Below, piece by piece: positions 17,936-27,618 of a stretch of DNA of 64,000 bases; within the stretch, counting starts at the first letter, position 1; each line of letters begins with the position of its first letter. This DNA comes from Chitinimonas koreensis (GTDB lineage: Bacteria; Pseudomonadota; Gammaproteobacteria; Burkholderiales; Chitinimonadaceae): NCBI RefSeq assembly GCF_014353015.1, contig NZ_CP060704.1, positions 4,675,001-4,739,000 on the forward strand. The letters are read 5' to 3'. Below the pieces are notes generated by a model. The model made no database searches, had not been told where the DNA came from, and saw only the letters and a list, made by a program, of their open reading frames with translations. A program made the translations under genes and the position numbers.

Positions 17936-19525
17936 TTACTTGACCGTGACGCCCGAGAACGACATCAGGCCGAAGGGGCTGATCTTGAAGCCCTGGACCT
18001 TCTTGCTCATCGGTACCGTGACGGTCGAGTGGGCGACCGTGGTCCACGGCAGTTCCTGCTTGAAGATCTCCTGCGCCTTCATGTAGTCGGCGGTGCGCTT
18101 GGCGACGTCGGTGGTCTGCTTGGCGCGCATGATCAGGTCGTCGAACGGCTTGTAGCACCATTGCGCGTAGTTGTTGCCGCCGACCGCGTCGCAGCCGAGG
18201 TTCACGCCGAGCCAGTTGTCCGGATCACCGTTGTCGCCGGTCCAGCCGACCAGGATGGTGTCGTGCTCGCCCTGCTTGGCGCGCTTGAGGTACTCGCCCC
18301 ACTCGTAGCTGACGATGTTGGCCTTGACGCCGATCTTGGCCCAGTCGGCCTGGATCATCTCGGCCATCTGCTTGCCGTTCGGGTTGTACGGACGCACCAC
18401 CGGCATCGCCCACAGCGTGATGGTCAGATCCTTCACGCCGGCCTTGGCCAGGTTGGCGCGGGCCATGTCGGGGTTGTAGCCGGCGTCCTTGAGGTTCTTG
18501 TTGTACGACCACTGGGTCGGCGGCATCGGGTTGGTGGCCGGCTGGCCGGCGCCCTGGTAGACGGCCTCGATGATCGCCTTCTTGTTGATCGCCATGTCGA
18601 GCGCGCGGCGCACGGCGGCGTTGTCCAGCGGCTTGTGCTTGACGTTGTAGGCGAGGTAGCCGACGTTGAAGCCGGCCTGGCTCAGCACGGTGATCTTCGG
18701 GTCCGCCTTGAGCACGGCGGTATCGGCCGGCTTGGTCTGGAAGCCGATGTCGCACTCGCCGCTCTTGATCTTCTGGGCCCGCACGGTGCTGTCGGTGGTG
18801 ATCGCGAAGATCAGGTTGTCGACCTTCACCTCGCCCTTCTTCCAGTAATCCTTGTTGGCCACGTAGCGGATCACCGCGTCCTTCTGGTAGCTCTTGAACA
18901 CGAACGGGCCGGTGCCGATCGGCGCGCTGTTGATCTGCTGCGGCTTGCCGGCCTTGAGCAGGCCGTCAGCGTATTCGGCCGAACTGATCGAGGCGAAGGA
19001 CATCGCCAGGTTCTGCAGGAAGGCGGCGTCGACGGCCTTGAGGGTGAACTTGACGGTCTGCGGATCGATCTTCTCCACCTTGACGATGTTGGCATCCATG
19101 CCCATGTCGGTGAAGTAGGGGAATTCGGTCGGATAGGCCTTGCGGAACGGGTGGTCCTTGCTGAGCATGCGCTCGAAGGTGAACACCACGTCGTCGGCGT
19201 TGAAGTCGCGCGTGGGCTTGAAGCTGTCGTTGCTGTGGAACTTCACGCCCTTACGCAGATGGAAGGTGTAGCTCAGGCCGTCCGCGCTCACGTCCCACTT
19301 CTCGGCCAGGCCCGGCTGGACCTTGGTGCCGCCGCGCTCGAACTCGACCAGCCGGTTGAAGATGGTCTCGGCCGAGGCGTCGAAATCGGTGCCGGCGGTG
19401 AACTGGCCCGGGTCGAAACCGGCGGGGCTGCCTTCGGAGCAGTACTTCAGCGTGGAGGCGGCGGAAGCACCGGCGGCGGCGAAGGCCGCGGCCAGCGCGA
19501 AGGACAACACGGACAGACGCTTCAT
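17936..19525 (-). CDS. Dipeptide/oligopeptide ABC transporter substrate-binding protein (DppA-like), copy 2
   Basis: 529 residues from ATG 19525, preceded by a GAGGATG ribosome-binding region; the open frame extends to 19849, but the signal peptide MKRLSVLSFALAAAFAAAGA fixes the start. The mature protein starts STLKYCSEGSPAGFDPGQFT and has the same SBP family 5 layout as the neighbour, including GTGPFVFKSYQKDA and GWTGDNGDPDNWLGVNL. That last block is shared almost word for word with copy 1 (GWAGDNGDPDNFLTPNL). It is the first gene of the pair in transcription order. It probably binds peptides with a different side-chain preference from copy 1. Confidence 0.92.
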   Translation of the reverse strand: MKRLSVLSFALAAAFAAAGASAASTLKYCSEGSPAGFDPGQFTAGTDFDASAETIFNRLVEFERGGTKVQPGLAEKWDVSADGLSYTFHLRKGVKFHSNDSFKPTRDFNADDVVFTFERMLSKDHPFRKAYPTEFPYFTDMGMDANIVKVEKIDPQTVKFTLKAVDAAFLQNLAMSFASISSAEYADGLLKAGKPQQINSAPIGTGPFVFKSYQKDAVIRYVANKDYWKKGEVKVDNLIFAITTDSTVRAQKIKSGECDIGFQTKPADTAVLKADPKITVLSQAGFNVGYLAYNVKHKPLDNAAVRRALDMAINKKAIIEAVYQGAGQPATNPMPPTQWSYNKNLKDAGYNPDMARANLAKAGVKDLTITLWAMPVVRPYNPNGKQMAEMIQADWAKIGVKANIVSYEWGEYLKRAKQGEHDTILVGWTGDNGDPDNWLGVNLGCDAVGGNNYAQWCYKPFDDLIMRAKQTTDVAKRTADYMKAQEIFKQELPWTTVAHSTVTVPMSKKVQGFKISPFGLMSFSGVTVK

Positions 19526-19871
19526 GAGTTCATCCTCGTGGGTGTGAATGCATACGCTTGGATGGGCGCCACCGCTACGCACGGGTTCGTGGCCGCGGCC
19601 GGCACTCGTTGACTTGGATGCGGGGTTCCGCATGGCGCGAGACGGTAACACAGCCGTCATGGCGAAAACAGAGAGCCGGCGTATCCGGATGACGTCGTGG
19701 TGAAGCGAGCCGCCAAGCCGGCCCCGGGCCGATCCCGGACGGCCGCGCCGGCGCGCCGCCGCGCCCTGCGTCAATCCTGATCTTTCTGACACTTGCGGCA
19801 TCCGGGGCAGTGCCGAAGGCGCGCCGGCAGCGGCTTTTGCGCCGCGCAAGCGCGACCTTGCCGAGGTGTAG
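19526..19871. other. Gene-free 346-base stretch upstream of the binding-protein genes
   Basis: No coding frame with a believable start or domain was found. It must hold the promoter of the gene at 19525 and the 3' end signals of the ketoacyl synthase gene. No clear stem-loop terminator follows the synthase stop at 19872, and no member of the repeat families of this window occurs here. Confidence 0.5.
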
Positions 19872-20987
<1,116 letters not shown>

Positions 20988-21095
20988 GGCGGCCAACCCT
21001 TTGATCCGTTGGGGGTGCTTGCTTTCGAGCAAGCATTCGAATGGGCGCGATGATAGCAGATGGGCCGCGGCGGCTTCGCAGCACGGCGGCGCGGG

Positions 21096-22499
21096 CTACG
21101 GCGTCCCTTCCTCCGCGGCCGGCGGGGCGTCGTCGAGCTGGGCGAACACCGTCGCCGCCACCGCGCCGAGCACGCCGACGCAGGCCAGGGTGGCGCGGAA
21201 CACCGTCAGCGTATGGTCGTCGGCGCCGTGCGGATGGCCGAAGTGCTTGGAGAAGGCCGACAGCAGCGCCGCGGCGCTGGCCACGCCGAGGCTCATCGAC
21301 AGCTGCATGGTCATCGACAGCAGGCTGTTGCCGCCGCTGGCCAGCGGGCCTTCCAGATCCTTCAGCGTCACCGTGTTCATGGCGGTGAACTGCATCGAAT
21401 TGATCGCGCCGAAGCAGGCCATGTGGAGCGCCAGCCACCAGGCCGGCGTGGCCGGGCCGAGCAGCGCGAAGCTGGCGATCATCGCGCCGACCAGCACGGT
21501 GTTCACCGTCAGCACCCGGCGATAGCCCCAGCGCGTCAGCACGCGCTCGGCGAAGGTCTTCACCGTCATCGCCGCCAGCGCGCTCGGCACCAGCGCGAAG
21601 CCGGCCTGCAGGGGCGTGAAGCCGAGGCCGACCTGCAGGAACAGCGGCATCAGGAAGGGCATGGCGCCGCTACCGAGGCGAGCGAACAGGTTGCCGAAGA
21701 TGCCGACCGCGAAGCTGCGGACCCGGAACAGCGCGAGGTCGAACAAGGGCTCCTCGGCGCGGCCGGCATGCAGCCAGTAGGCCACGATGGCGGCCAGCCC
21801 GCCGACCAGCAGCAGCGTCGACCAGGCGCGGGCGAAGCCGAGCTCGCCCAGGCCCTGCAGGCCCAGCGACAGCATCACCATGCCGCCGCCGAGCAGCAGG
21901 TAGCCGGGCCAGTCGAACGGCGCGCGGTCGAGGCTGACGTAGTCGGGCATGTAGCGCCGTACCGCCCAGGCGCCGACCAGGCCGACCGGCAGGTTGATCA
22001 GGAAGATCCAGTGCCACGACGCCGCCTGCACCAGCCAGCCGCCCAGCGTCGGCCCGATCAGCGGCCCGACCAGGCCCGGCAGGGTGACGAAGCTCAGCGC
22101 CGCCACCAGTTGCTTGCCGGGGAAGACGCGCAGCACGGCGAGCCGGCCGACCGGCATCAGCAGCGCGCCGCCGATGCCCTGCACCACCCGCGCCGCCACC
22201 AGTTGCCACAGCTGGCGCGATTCGGCGCAGAGGAAAGAGCCGATGGCGAACACCAGCACCGCGAAGTAATAGGTGCGGCGGGTGCCGAAGCGGTCGGCCA
22301 GCCAGCCCGAGGCCGGCATCAGCAGCGCCACCGTGAGCATGTAGGCGATCACCACCGACTCCATCCTGAGCGGGCTCTCGCCGAGATTGGCGGCGATGCT
22401 GGGCAGCGCGGTGTTGAGGATGGTGGCGTCGAGCGCCTGCATGAAGAAGCCGAGCGCCACCAGCCAGAGCAGGGGGCGATTGCGGTCGGGCGTGTTCAC
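21096..22499 (-). CDS. MFS multidrug efflux transporter (MdtD-like, DHA2 family)
   Basis: 467 residues with about 14 transmembrane helices. The start LWLVALGFFMQALDATILNT, then ASGWLADRFGTRRTYYFAVL (motif A) and PTLGGWLVQAASWHWIFLIN (motif C) are those of 14-helix drug:proton antiporters. The FMQALD...NTALPSIAANLGESPL opening and the NTVTLKDLEGPLASGGNSLL block strongly resemble E. coli MdtD. It is an inner-membrane proton-driven exporter, substrate unknown. It stands alone; no regulator or fusion protein is adjacent. Confidence 0.88.
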   Translation of the reverse strand: MNTPDRNRPLLWLVALGFFMQALDATILNTALPSIAANLGESPLRMESVVIAYMLTVALLMPASGWLADRFGTRRTYYFAVLVFAIGSFLCAESRQLWQLVAARVVQGIGGALLMPVGRLAVLRVFPGKQLVAALSFVTLPGLVGPLIGPTLGGWLVQAASWHWIFLINLPVGLVGAWAVRRYMPDYVSLDRAPFDWPGYLLLGGGMVMLSLGLQGLGELGFARAWSTLLLVGGLAAIVAYWLHAGRAEEPLFDLALFRVRSFAVGIFGNLFARLGSGAMPFLMPLFLQVGLGFTPLQAGFALVPSALAAMTVKTFAERVLTRWGYRRVLTVNTVLVGAMIASFALLGPATPAWWLALHMACFGAINSMQFTAMNTVTLKDLEGPLASGGNSLLSMTMQLSMSLGVASAAALLSAFSKHFGHPHGADDHTLTVFRATLACVGVLGAVAATVFAQLDDAPPAAEEGTP

Positions 22500-22548
22500 G
22501 ACGCTGGCTCCGTAGTCATGATTCGTGTGATTCGACCAGTTGTGCTGG

Positions 22549-22567
22549 CGCCCGGCGGAGCCGGGCG
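22549..22567. terminator. GC hairpin (CGCCCGGC/GCCGGGCG) preceding an E element
   Basis: 8-bp stem with a GGA loop followed by CTTA. It resembles the hairpins at 6309 and 50130. It lies upstream of the minus-strand MFS gene, so it is unlikely to be that gene's terminator; more likely it is part of the E-type composite repeat. Confidence 0.5.
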
Positions 22568-22615
22568 CTTACCGTTAGTGAGAGCCCAACCGTCGGGCGC
22601 CGTCCCGATCCATCC

Positions 22616-22804
22616 CTACTCCCCCGCCCTCGCCGCCGCGAGGGAGCCTCGCTGCGCTCGTTCGCTCTCCGTTGGAGCTGTAGCTAGGCATATCGCTGCG
22701 CTCATGCCGGCTACCGCCGTGGCGCTTGGGGCTATGTAGGAGCGGCTTCAGCCGCGAATGGTGAGAGTCCAACCGTCGCCATTCGCGGCTGAAGCCGCTC
22801 CTAC
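22616..22804. repeat. E element followed by a perfect family A palindrome
   Basis: Bases 22616-22720 carry CTACTCCCCCGCCCTCGCCG, the hairpin CCCTCGCCGCCGCGAGGG, AGCCTCGCTGCGCTCGTTCG and then TAGCTAGGCATATCGCTGCG, matching in reverse the E' part near 6600. A family A palindrome follows at 22736-22804 with 26-bp perfect arms (22736-22761 and 22779-22804). The 330-base gap contains no gene. Confidence 0.8.
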
Positions 22805-22831
22805 AGCATCCTGCAACGGTCTTCGCAGCAC

Positions 22832-23326
22832 TCAAGCCTCATGGGGATTGGCGACTTCGACGGGTACGGGTTGCAGGATGGGCAGCAGCGCCTTGGGATC
22901 GAGCCCGACCAGGAAGCCGCGCTTGCCGCCGTTGAGGTAGATGCGGTCGAGCTCGAGGATGGTCTTCTCGATGTAGACCGGGATCGGCTTCTTGGTTCCC
23001 AGCGGCGAGGTGCCGCCGACCAGGTAGCCGGTGTGGCGGTTGGCCGCCTCGGGCGTGCACGGCTCGACGTGCTTGCGGCCGGTCTGCCGCGCCAGGTTGC
23101 GGGTCGAGGTCTCGCAGTCGCCGTGCATCAGCACGATCAGCGGCTTCTTCGCCTCGTCCTCCATCACCAGCGTCTTGATCACGGCATGCTCGGGCACGCC
23201 GAGCTGCCGGCACGACTCGGCGGTGCCGCCCTTGTCGACGTAGTCGTACAGGTGTTCGGTGAAGGCGACCTTGTGCTGGCGCAGCACGCGGACGGCCTGG
23301 GTGACGGGGGCTTTGTCCTGGCTCAT
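22832..23326 (-). CDS. ybaK: Cys-tRNA(Pro) deacylase YbaK
   Basis: 164 residues; a YbaK/ProX-type trans-editing domain that hydrolyses Cys-tRNAPro formed by mis-charging. Seen: the start TQAVRVLRQHKVAFTEHLYD, VIKTLVMEDEAKKPLIVLMH with the conserved K of the active site, and GYLVGGTSPLGTKKPIPVYI, whose GGTSP loop is diagnostic. The C-terminal NGGKRGFLVGLDPKALL is also typical. Cytosolic and monocistronic, between an A palindrome and a C/D composite repeat. Confidence 0.93.
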   Translation of the reverse strand: MSQDKAPVTQAVRVLRQHKVAFTEHLYDYVDKGGTAESCRQLGVPEHAVIKTLVMEDEAKKPLIVLMHGDCETSTRNLARQTGRKHVEPCTPEAANRHTGYLVGGTSPLGTKKPIPVYIEKTILELDRIYLNGGKRGFLVGLDPKALLPILQPVPVEVANPHEA

Positions 23327-23365
23327 GGGCGGTTCCGGCGCGGGGAATGGGCGGGATTCTAAAAG

Positions 23366-23556
23366 AGTGTGAGGCGGGAGGGGAGGGGGTAACCCCATCC
23401 CCTCCCAACCTCCCCTTGAAGGGGGAGGAGTAGGACGCGCAAGGTTCGATCGTCAGAGATGATTAGACGTGTCGCAATGCGGCTCCCTCCCCTTCAAGGG
23501 GAGGGCTGGGGTGGGGATGGGGTTACCCCTCACCCCTCACCCCTCGCACCTCACCC
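23366..23556. repeat. Composite repeat: C palindrome flanked by D-type sequence
   Basis: The C element spans 23389-23526 with complementary ends GTAACCCCATCCCC and GGGGATGGGGTTAC, hairpin ends (CTCCCCTTGAAGGGGGAG and CCTCCCCTTCAAGGGGAGG) and the centre GCGCAAGGTTCGATCGTCAG ... GTGTCGCAATGCGG. On the right it runs into four CCTCACCC-type D units (23526-23556). On the left there is a short degenerate D stretch (GTGTGAGGCGGGAG). The D units end within the promoter of the GNAT gene. Confidence 0.78.
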
Positions 23557-23564
23557 CGCTCTCC

Positions 23565-23570
23565 TACAAT
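23565..23570 (+). promoter_or_regulatory. Candidate -10 box (TACAAT) directly before the GNAT start
   Basis: TACAAT ends only five bases before ATG 23576. If used, transcription would begin at or next to the start codon, giving a leaderless mRNA; consistent with this, no Shine-Dalgarno sequence is visible upstream. There is no clear -35 hexamer because the D repeat occupies its place. Confidence 0.4.
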
Positions 23571-23575
23571 CCCCC

Positions 23576-24133
23576 ATGCTGATCGAAACTCAACGCCTCC
23601 GCCTGCGCCCACTGGCCGAGCCCGACCTGGCCACCTTCATGGTCTACCGCAACGACCCCGAAGTCGCCCACTGGCAGGGCTTCGACGTGCCCTACCCGCT
23701 CGAATCGGCCCAGGCGCTGTTCGCCGAGTGCGACGCCGCCCGTCCGCCGAGCCCCGGCGAATGGCGCCAGATCGCCATCGCCCGGCGCAGCGACGACGCG
23801 CTGCTGGGCGACTGCGCCGTCTGCCTGTCGGCCGACGGCCGCCAGGCCGAACTCGGCATCACGCTGGCGCCGCAGCACCAGGGCCAGGGCTACGCCGCCG
23901 AAACGTTCGCGGCGCTGTTCGACTGGCTGTTCGGCAGTTGCGGCCTGCACCGCGTGCACGCCAGCTGCGACCCGGCCAACCTCGCCTCGGCCCGGCTGCT
24001 GCGGCGGGTGGGCATGCGCCAGGAAGGCCATCTGCGGCAGAGCCTGTGGTTCAAGGGCGGCTGGGCCGACGACCTGGTGTTCGGTCTCCTGGCCGAGGAA
24101 TGGAAGGCGGCCCGCCGGTCGCCGCCGGGCTGA
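23576..24133 (+). CDS. GNAT-family N-acetyltransferase (RimJ/RimL type)
   Basis: 185 residues: MLIETQRLRLRPLAEPDLAT is the standard RimJ/RimL-like opening; TLAPQHQGQGYAAETFAALF holds the acetyl-CoA loop Q-x-x-G-x-G/A (QHQGQGYA); HASCDPANLASARLLRRVGM and MRQEGHLRQSLWFKGGWADD complete the fold. It probably acetylates the N-terminus of a protein or a small amine; the exact substrate is unknown. The frame is open upstream through the repeat, but that part is low-complexity; ATG 23576 is the natural start. Confidence 0.88.
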   Translation: MLIETQRLRLRPLAEPDLATFMVYRNDPEVAHWQGFDVPYPLESAQALFAECDAARPPSPGEWRQIAIARRSDDALLGDCAVCLSADGRQAELGITLAPQHQGQGYAAETFAALFDWLFGSCGLHRVHASCDPANLASARLLRRVGMRQEGHLRQSLWFKGGWADDLVFGLLAEEWKAARRSPPG

Positions 24134-24169
24134 ACCCACAGCGGCCGAAGACCGGCGGTGGAGCGGCGG

Positions 24170-24880
24170 CTACTGGTAGCGCGAGGTATAGATCGCGACC
24201 ACGCCCTCGGCGATCGCCGCGCGCACGCCCTCGTCGAGCCGGCGGAACACCTCGTCGTCCAGCCGCAGATTGCAGGCCAGCCACATCTGGGTCGAACGCG
24301 GATCGCCGCCGCGCACCACCTCGCGGATCTCGTTGGCATAGCCGTCGCGCCGGGCGCGGTAGCGGCCGCTGATCGCGCCGGCCACCCACAGGTCGATGCG
24401 GCCGGCGCGCAGCTTGGGCAGGTTGTGCAGGTCGGCCGGCGCGCGCTCCAGCGTCACGCCCTGCCGCTCGACGTAGTCGCCGTAGGCGTCCGACTGGTAG
24501 CCGCCGACGCGATAGGCGCGCGCATCGGCGATGCGGGCCAGCTTGATCGGGCTGTCGGCGCGGGCGAACAGCGCGATGTGATCCTCGACCAGCGGGCCGA
24601 TCCACTTGAAATCGCCCTCGCGATCGGGCGTGCGCACCGCCGAGTAGACGCAGCTGTCCTCGCGCGTGCGCGCCAGGCTCAGCGCGCGGGTCCACGGCAG
24701 GAGTTCGAAATGCGCGCCGAGCCCGGCGCGGTGCAGTCCTTCGCGCAGCACCAGGGTGGAGATGCCGCTGACCACGCCGGCCTCCATCATGTTGAACGGC
24801 GGGTAGTCCTCGGTGTACAGCGTGAGCGCCCGCGCCGGCAGGGCCAGCGCGAGCAGCAAGGCGGCGGCGGTTCGGGTCAT
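24170..24880 (-). CDS. Periplasmic substrate-binding protein, amino-acid type (SBP family 3)
   Basis: 236 residues with a signal peptide (RTAAALLLALALPARA, then LTLYTEDYPPFNMMEAGVVS). The YTEDYPPFN opening, GISTLVLREGLHRAGLGAHF and PLVEDHIALFARADSPIKLA fit the polar amino-acid-binding or TransporterX subgroup often found without a cognate ABC transporter. It is convergent with the GNAT gene and divergent from selO, with no permease nearby, so it may be a free-standing sensor. Two short cysteine-containing loops (DSCVYSAV, LACNLRLDDEVF) might form a disulfide. Confidence 0.82.
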   Translation of the reverse strand: MTRTAAALLLALALPARALTLYTEDYPPFNMMEAGVVSGISTLVLREGLHRAGLGAHFELLPWTRALSLARTREDSCVYSAVRTPDREGDFKWIGPLVEDHIALFARADSPIKLARIADARAYRVGGYQSDAYGDYVERQGVTLERAPADLHNLPKLRAGRIDLWVAGAISGRYRARRDGYANEIREVVRGGDPRSTQMWLACNLRLDDEVFRRLDEGVRAAIAEGVVAIYTSRYQ

Positions 24881-24968
24881 GGCGCAGTCCCTCGATTTAT
24901 TTTCTGCTTGCCTTACGAACTTAGCCCGTCATGGGCCGGCTGCGCCAGTCCGGCAGACGGAGAAAGCT

Positions 24969-24974
24969 TAGAAT
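24969..24974 (+). promoter_or_regulatory. Candidate -10 box (TAGAAT) for selO
   Basis: TTAGAATCGGC lies 26 bases upstream of ATG 25001. The same TAGAATCG-type box precedes the DUF1289 gene (33761) and murI (47593) at similar distances, so it is probably a genuine housekeeping -10 element. A convincing -35 was not identified. Confidence 0.45.
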
Positions 24975-25000
24975 CGGCGCAAACCCGACGGATATTGCCG

Positions 25001-26446
25001 ATGACTCCCGATCTCCCTTTCGCCGCCGGCCTGCATGCGCTCGGCCCGGCCTTCTACTCGCAGGTCGCGCCCACGCCGCTGGCCGAGCCGCGCCTGGCCG
25101 CCTGGAACGGCGAGCTGGCCGTGGCGCTCGGCCTGCCGGCCACGCTCGACGCCGCCGCCGGCCTCACCGCGCTGCTGGCCGGCAACGCCTCTCCCGGTGC
25201 ACCGGCCAGCATCGCCACCGTCTACTCGGGCCACCAGTTCGGCGCCTGGGCCGGCCAGCTCGGCGACGGCCGCGCGCTGCTGCTGGGCGAGCTGGCCGGC
25301 CAGGAGATCCAGCTCAAGGGCGCCGGCGAGACGCCCTACTCGCGCATGGGCGACGGCCGCGCGGTGCTGCGCTCGTCGATCCGCGAATACCTGTGCTCCG
25401 AGGCGATGCACGGCCTGGGCATCCCGACCACCCGCGCACTGGCGCTGGTGGCCTCGCCCGAGCCGGTCTGGCGCGAGACGCTGGAGACCGCCGCGGTGGT
25501 GACGCGGGTGGCGCCGAGCTTCCTGCGCTTCGGCCACTTCGAGCATTTCTTCTACAAGGGCGAGCACGAATCGCTGAAGCAGCTGGCCGACTATGCGCTG
25601 GCGCGCTACTACCCCGCTTGCCTCGAGGCGGCCAACCCCTACCAGGCCATGCTGGAGGCGGTGATCGCGCGCACCGCCGAACTGATCGCCGGCTGGCAGG
25701 CGGTCGGCTTCTGCCACGGCGTGATGAACAGCGACAACATGTCGCTCCTGGGCCTGACGCTCGACTACGGCCCGTTCGGCTTCCTCGACGGCTTCGACGC
25801 CGGCCACATCTGCAACCATTCCGACCCTGGCGGCCGCTACAGCTACGCCAACCAGCCCGAGATCGGGCTATGGAACCTGCACTGCCTGGCCCAGGCGCTG
25901 CTGCCGCTGCTCGACCGCGACGCCGCGGTAGCGGCGCTCAAGCGCTACCAGCCGCAGTTCGAGGAGGCGCTGACCGCGCGCTTCGGCGCGAAGCTGGGCC
26001 TGACGACGCAGGAGGACGAAGACTGGCGGCTGCTGACCCGGCTGTTCGACCTGCTGCAGGCCGGCCGCACCGACTGGACCATCTTCTGGCGCAAGCTGGG
26101 CGATTTCGACAGCGCGCCCGCTGCGATCAATGCGCCGGTCCGCGACCTGCTGGTCGACCGCGCGGCATTCGACGGCTGGGCCGCCGACTACCGCGCGCGG
26201 CTGGCGCGCGAAGGCTCGGTCGATGCGGTGCGGCAGGCGGCGATGCGGGCGGTCAATCCGAAGTACGTGCTGCGCAACCACCTGGCCGAGGCGGCGATCC
26301 GCGCCGCCAAGACCGGCGACTTCGGTGAGATCGACCGGCTGCGGACCTTGCTGGCACGCCCCTTCGACGAGCAGCCGGAACACGAGGCCTATGCCGGCCT
26401 GCCGCCCGACTGGGCGCAGGATCTGTCGGTGAGCTGCTCGTCCTAG
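25001..26446 (+). CDS. selO: Protein adenylyltransferase SelO (YdiU family)
   Basis: 481 residues; a pseudokinase-fold enzyme that transfers AMP to Ser/Thr/Tyr of proteins, linked to oxidative stress. Signatures: YSGHQFGAWAGQLGDGRA, KGAGETPYSRMGDGRAVLRS, SIREYLCSEAMHGLGIPTTR, HGVMNSDNMSLLGLTLDYGP (with catalytic/metal Asn-Asp and Asp) and the C-terminal VSCSS. The terminal Cys is encoded by a normal codon, so this is not a selenoprotein. The conserved Cys pair across N- and C-terminus is known to allow redox control in E. coli. Confidence 0.95.
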   Translation: MTPDLPFAAGLHALGPAFYSQVAPTPLAEPRLAAWNGELAVALGLPATLDAAAGLTALLAGNASPGAPASIATVYSGHQFGAWAGQLGDGRALLLGELAGQEIQLKGAGETPYSRMGDGRAVLRSSIREYLCSEAMHGLGIPTTRALALVASPEPVWRETLETAAVVTRVAPSFLRFGHFEHFFYKGEHESLKQLADYALARYYPACLEAANPYQAMLEAVIARTAELIAGWQAVGFCHGVMNSDNMSLLGLTLDYGPFGFLDGFDAGHICNHSDPGGRYSYANQPEIGLWNLHCLAQALLPLLDRDAAVAALKRYQPQFEEALTARFGAKLGLTTQEDEDWRLLTRLFDLLQAGRTDWTIFWRKLGDFDSAPAAINAPVRDLLVDRAAFDGWAADYRARLAREGSVDAVRQAAMRAVNPKYVLRNHLAEAAIRAAKTGDFGEIDRLRTLLARPFDEQPEHEAYAGLPPDWAQDLSVSCSS

Positions 26447-26467
26447 GCACGGGCCGCGAGTGCACCG

Positions 26468-26534
26468 GTAGGTCGGGCTTTATGCCCGACAGCGACCCGA
26501 TTCAGGGCGCTGTCGGGCATAAAGCCCGACCTAC
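26468..26534. repeat. Perfect 26-bp inverted repeat, family B
   Basis: Arms at 26468-26493 and 26509-26534 are exactly complementary (each starting GTAGGTCGGGCTTTATGCCC), with a 15-base loop. Each arm itself contains a smaller palindrome (TCGGGCTTTATGCCCGA). It sits between the convergent genes selO and hutG and may serve as a bidirectional terminator, though it has no T-run. Related copies are at 36905 and 47446. Confidence 0.85.
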
Positions 26535-26567
26535 ATCACTCCACGTCCTTTGCGGTCCCCAGCCGCC

Positions 26568-27506
26568 TCAGCGCGCCAGCCGCCAGGCCAGCCGCGCCGC
26601 CACCTTGGCGGTGATGCCGTCGCGGTCGAAGGCCGGGTTCAGTTCGGCGATGTCGGCCAGCATCAGCTTGCCGGTCGCCTTGGCGGCGTCGATCAGCGCT
26701 TCCACCACCGCCAGTTCCACCCCGCGCGCGGCCGGCGCCGAGACGCCCGGCGCGACCGCGGCCGGCAGCACGTCGAGGCAGACCGTCAGGTAGAGCCAGT
26801 CGACCTCGTCGGCAAAGAAGGTCAGCGCGTCGAGCAGGTCTTCCAGGTTCTCGCGGCCGCAGTCCTCGTCGCCGCGCCACTGCACGCCGAGTTCGCGCGC
26901 ACGGTGGAACAGCGCCTCGGTATTGCCCGGCTCGGAGATGCCGTAGACCAGGTAGTTGAACGGCGCGCCGTTGGCCGCGCAGGCGTCGGCGATCTGGCGG
27001 AACGGCGTGCCCGAGCTGCCGCGCGCGCCGGCGCGCAGGTCGAAGTGGGCATCGAGGTTGACGATGCCGATGGTCGGCACCCGCGCCTGGGTCTCGGCGT
27101 GGCGGGCCAGGCCGAGGAAGCTGCCGTAGGCGATCTCGTGGCCGCCGCCCAGCACCAGCGGGAAGTGGCCGTCGGCCAGCAGGTGGGCGACCTGGCGGCC
27201 GAGCTCGGCCTGGGCCGCTTCCAGCTCGTCGCCCTGGCAGCGCACGTCGCCGGCGTCGTAGACGTGGCCCTCGTGATGCCAGGCCAGGTTGGCCAGCGCG
27301 CGGCGGATCGCCACCGGGCCGTCGGCGGCGCCGGGCCGGCCGTGGTTGCGTGCGACGCCGGCATCGCTGGCGAAGCCGAGCAGCGCCACGCCGGCCGGCG
27401 CGTCGGGATTGAGGCCCTGGATGCGCTCGTGCCAGCGGCGCGCCAGCGCGCCCTCCTCGGCGTCGATGCGGCCTTGCCAGAGCGTCGGGTCGTACGGGGT
27501 ATGCAT
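26568..27506 (-). CDS. hutG: Formimidoylglutamase HutG (arginase superfamily)
   Basis: 312 residues. It cleaves N-formimidoyl-glutamate to glutamate and formamide, the last step of the four-step histidine degradation path. Manganese ligands are visible in LVLGGGHEIAYGSF, NLDAHFDLR and the variant VCLDVLPAAVAPG that separates formimidoylglutamases from arginases. The end KLMLADIAELNPAFDRDG is typical. It is divergent from a ProX-type binding protein, with hutI beyond, so the region is a partial hut cluster; hutH and hutU are not in the window. Confidence 0.92.
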   Translation of the reverse strand: MHTPYDPTLWQGRIDAEEGALARRWHERIQGLNPDAPAGVALLGFASDAGVARNHGRPGAADGPVAIRRALANLAWHHEGHVYDAGDVRCQGDELEAAQAELGRQVAHLLADGHFPLVLGGGHEIAYGSFLGLARHAETQARVPTIGIVNLDAHFDLRAGARGSSGTPFRQIADACAANGAPFNYLVYGISEPGNTEALFHRARELGVQWRGDEDCGRENLEDLLDALTFFADEVDWLYLTVCLDVLPAAVAPGVSAPAARGVELAVVEALIDAAKATGKLMLADIAELNPAFDRDGITAKVAARLAWRLAR

Positions 27507-27618
27507 GGGAGGATGTCCTGTGGGGCGAAACGCGGCGGAAAAACGCGCAGGGTTGAATTCCGCCGGCTTAAATGAGTCTGCACGGTGGCGTGTCTTCGAT
27601 CATCGACAAGGGTAAATC

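Noticed and set aside
16193..19612. A 1139-codon plus-strand open frame opposite the two dipeptide-binding proteins
   Set aside because: The minus-strand proteins have signal peptides, ribosome-binding sites and full family motifs; the plus frame is their mirror image.
25001..26446. SelO as a selenoprotein
   Set aside because: The C-terminal VSCSS Cys is encoded by a Cys codon and no in-frame UGA precedes the normal stop.
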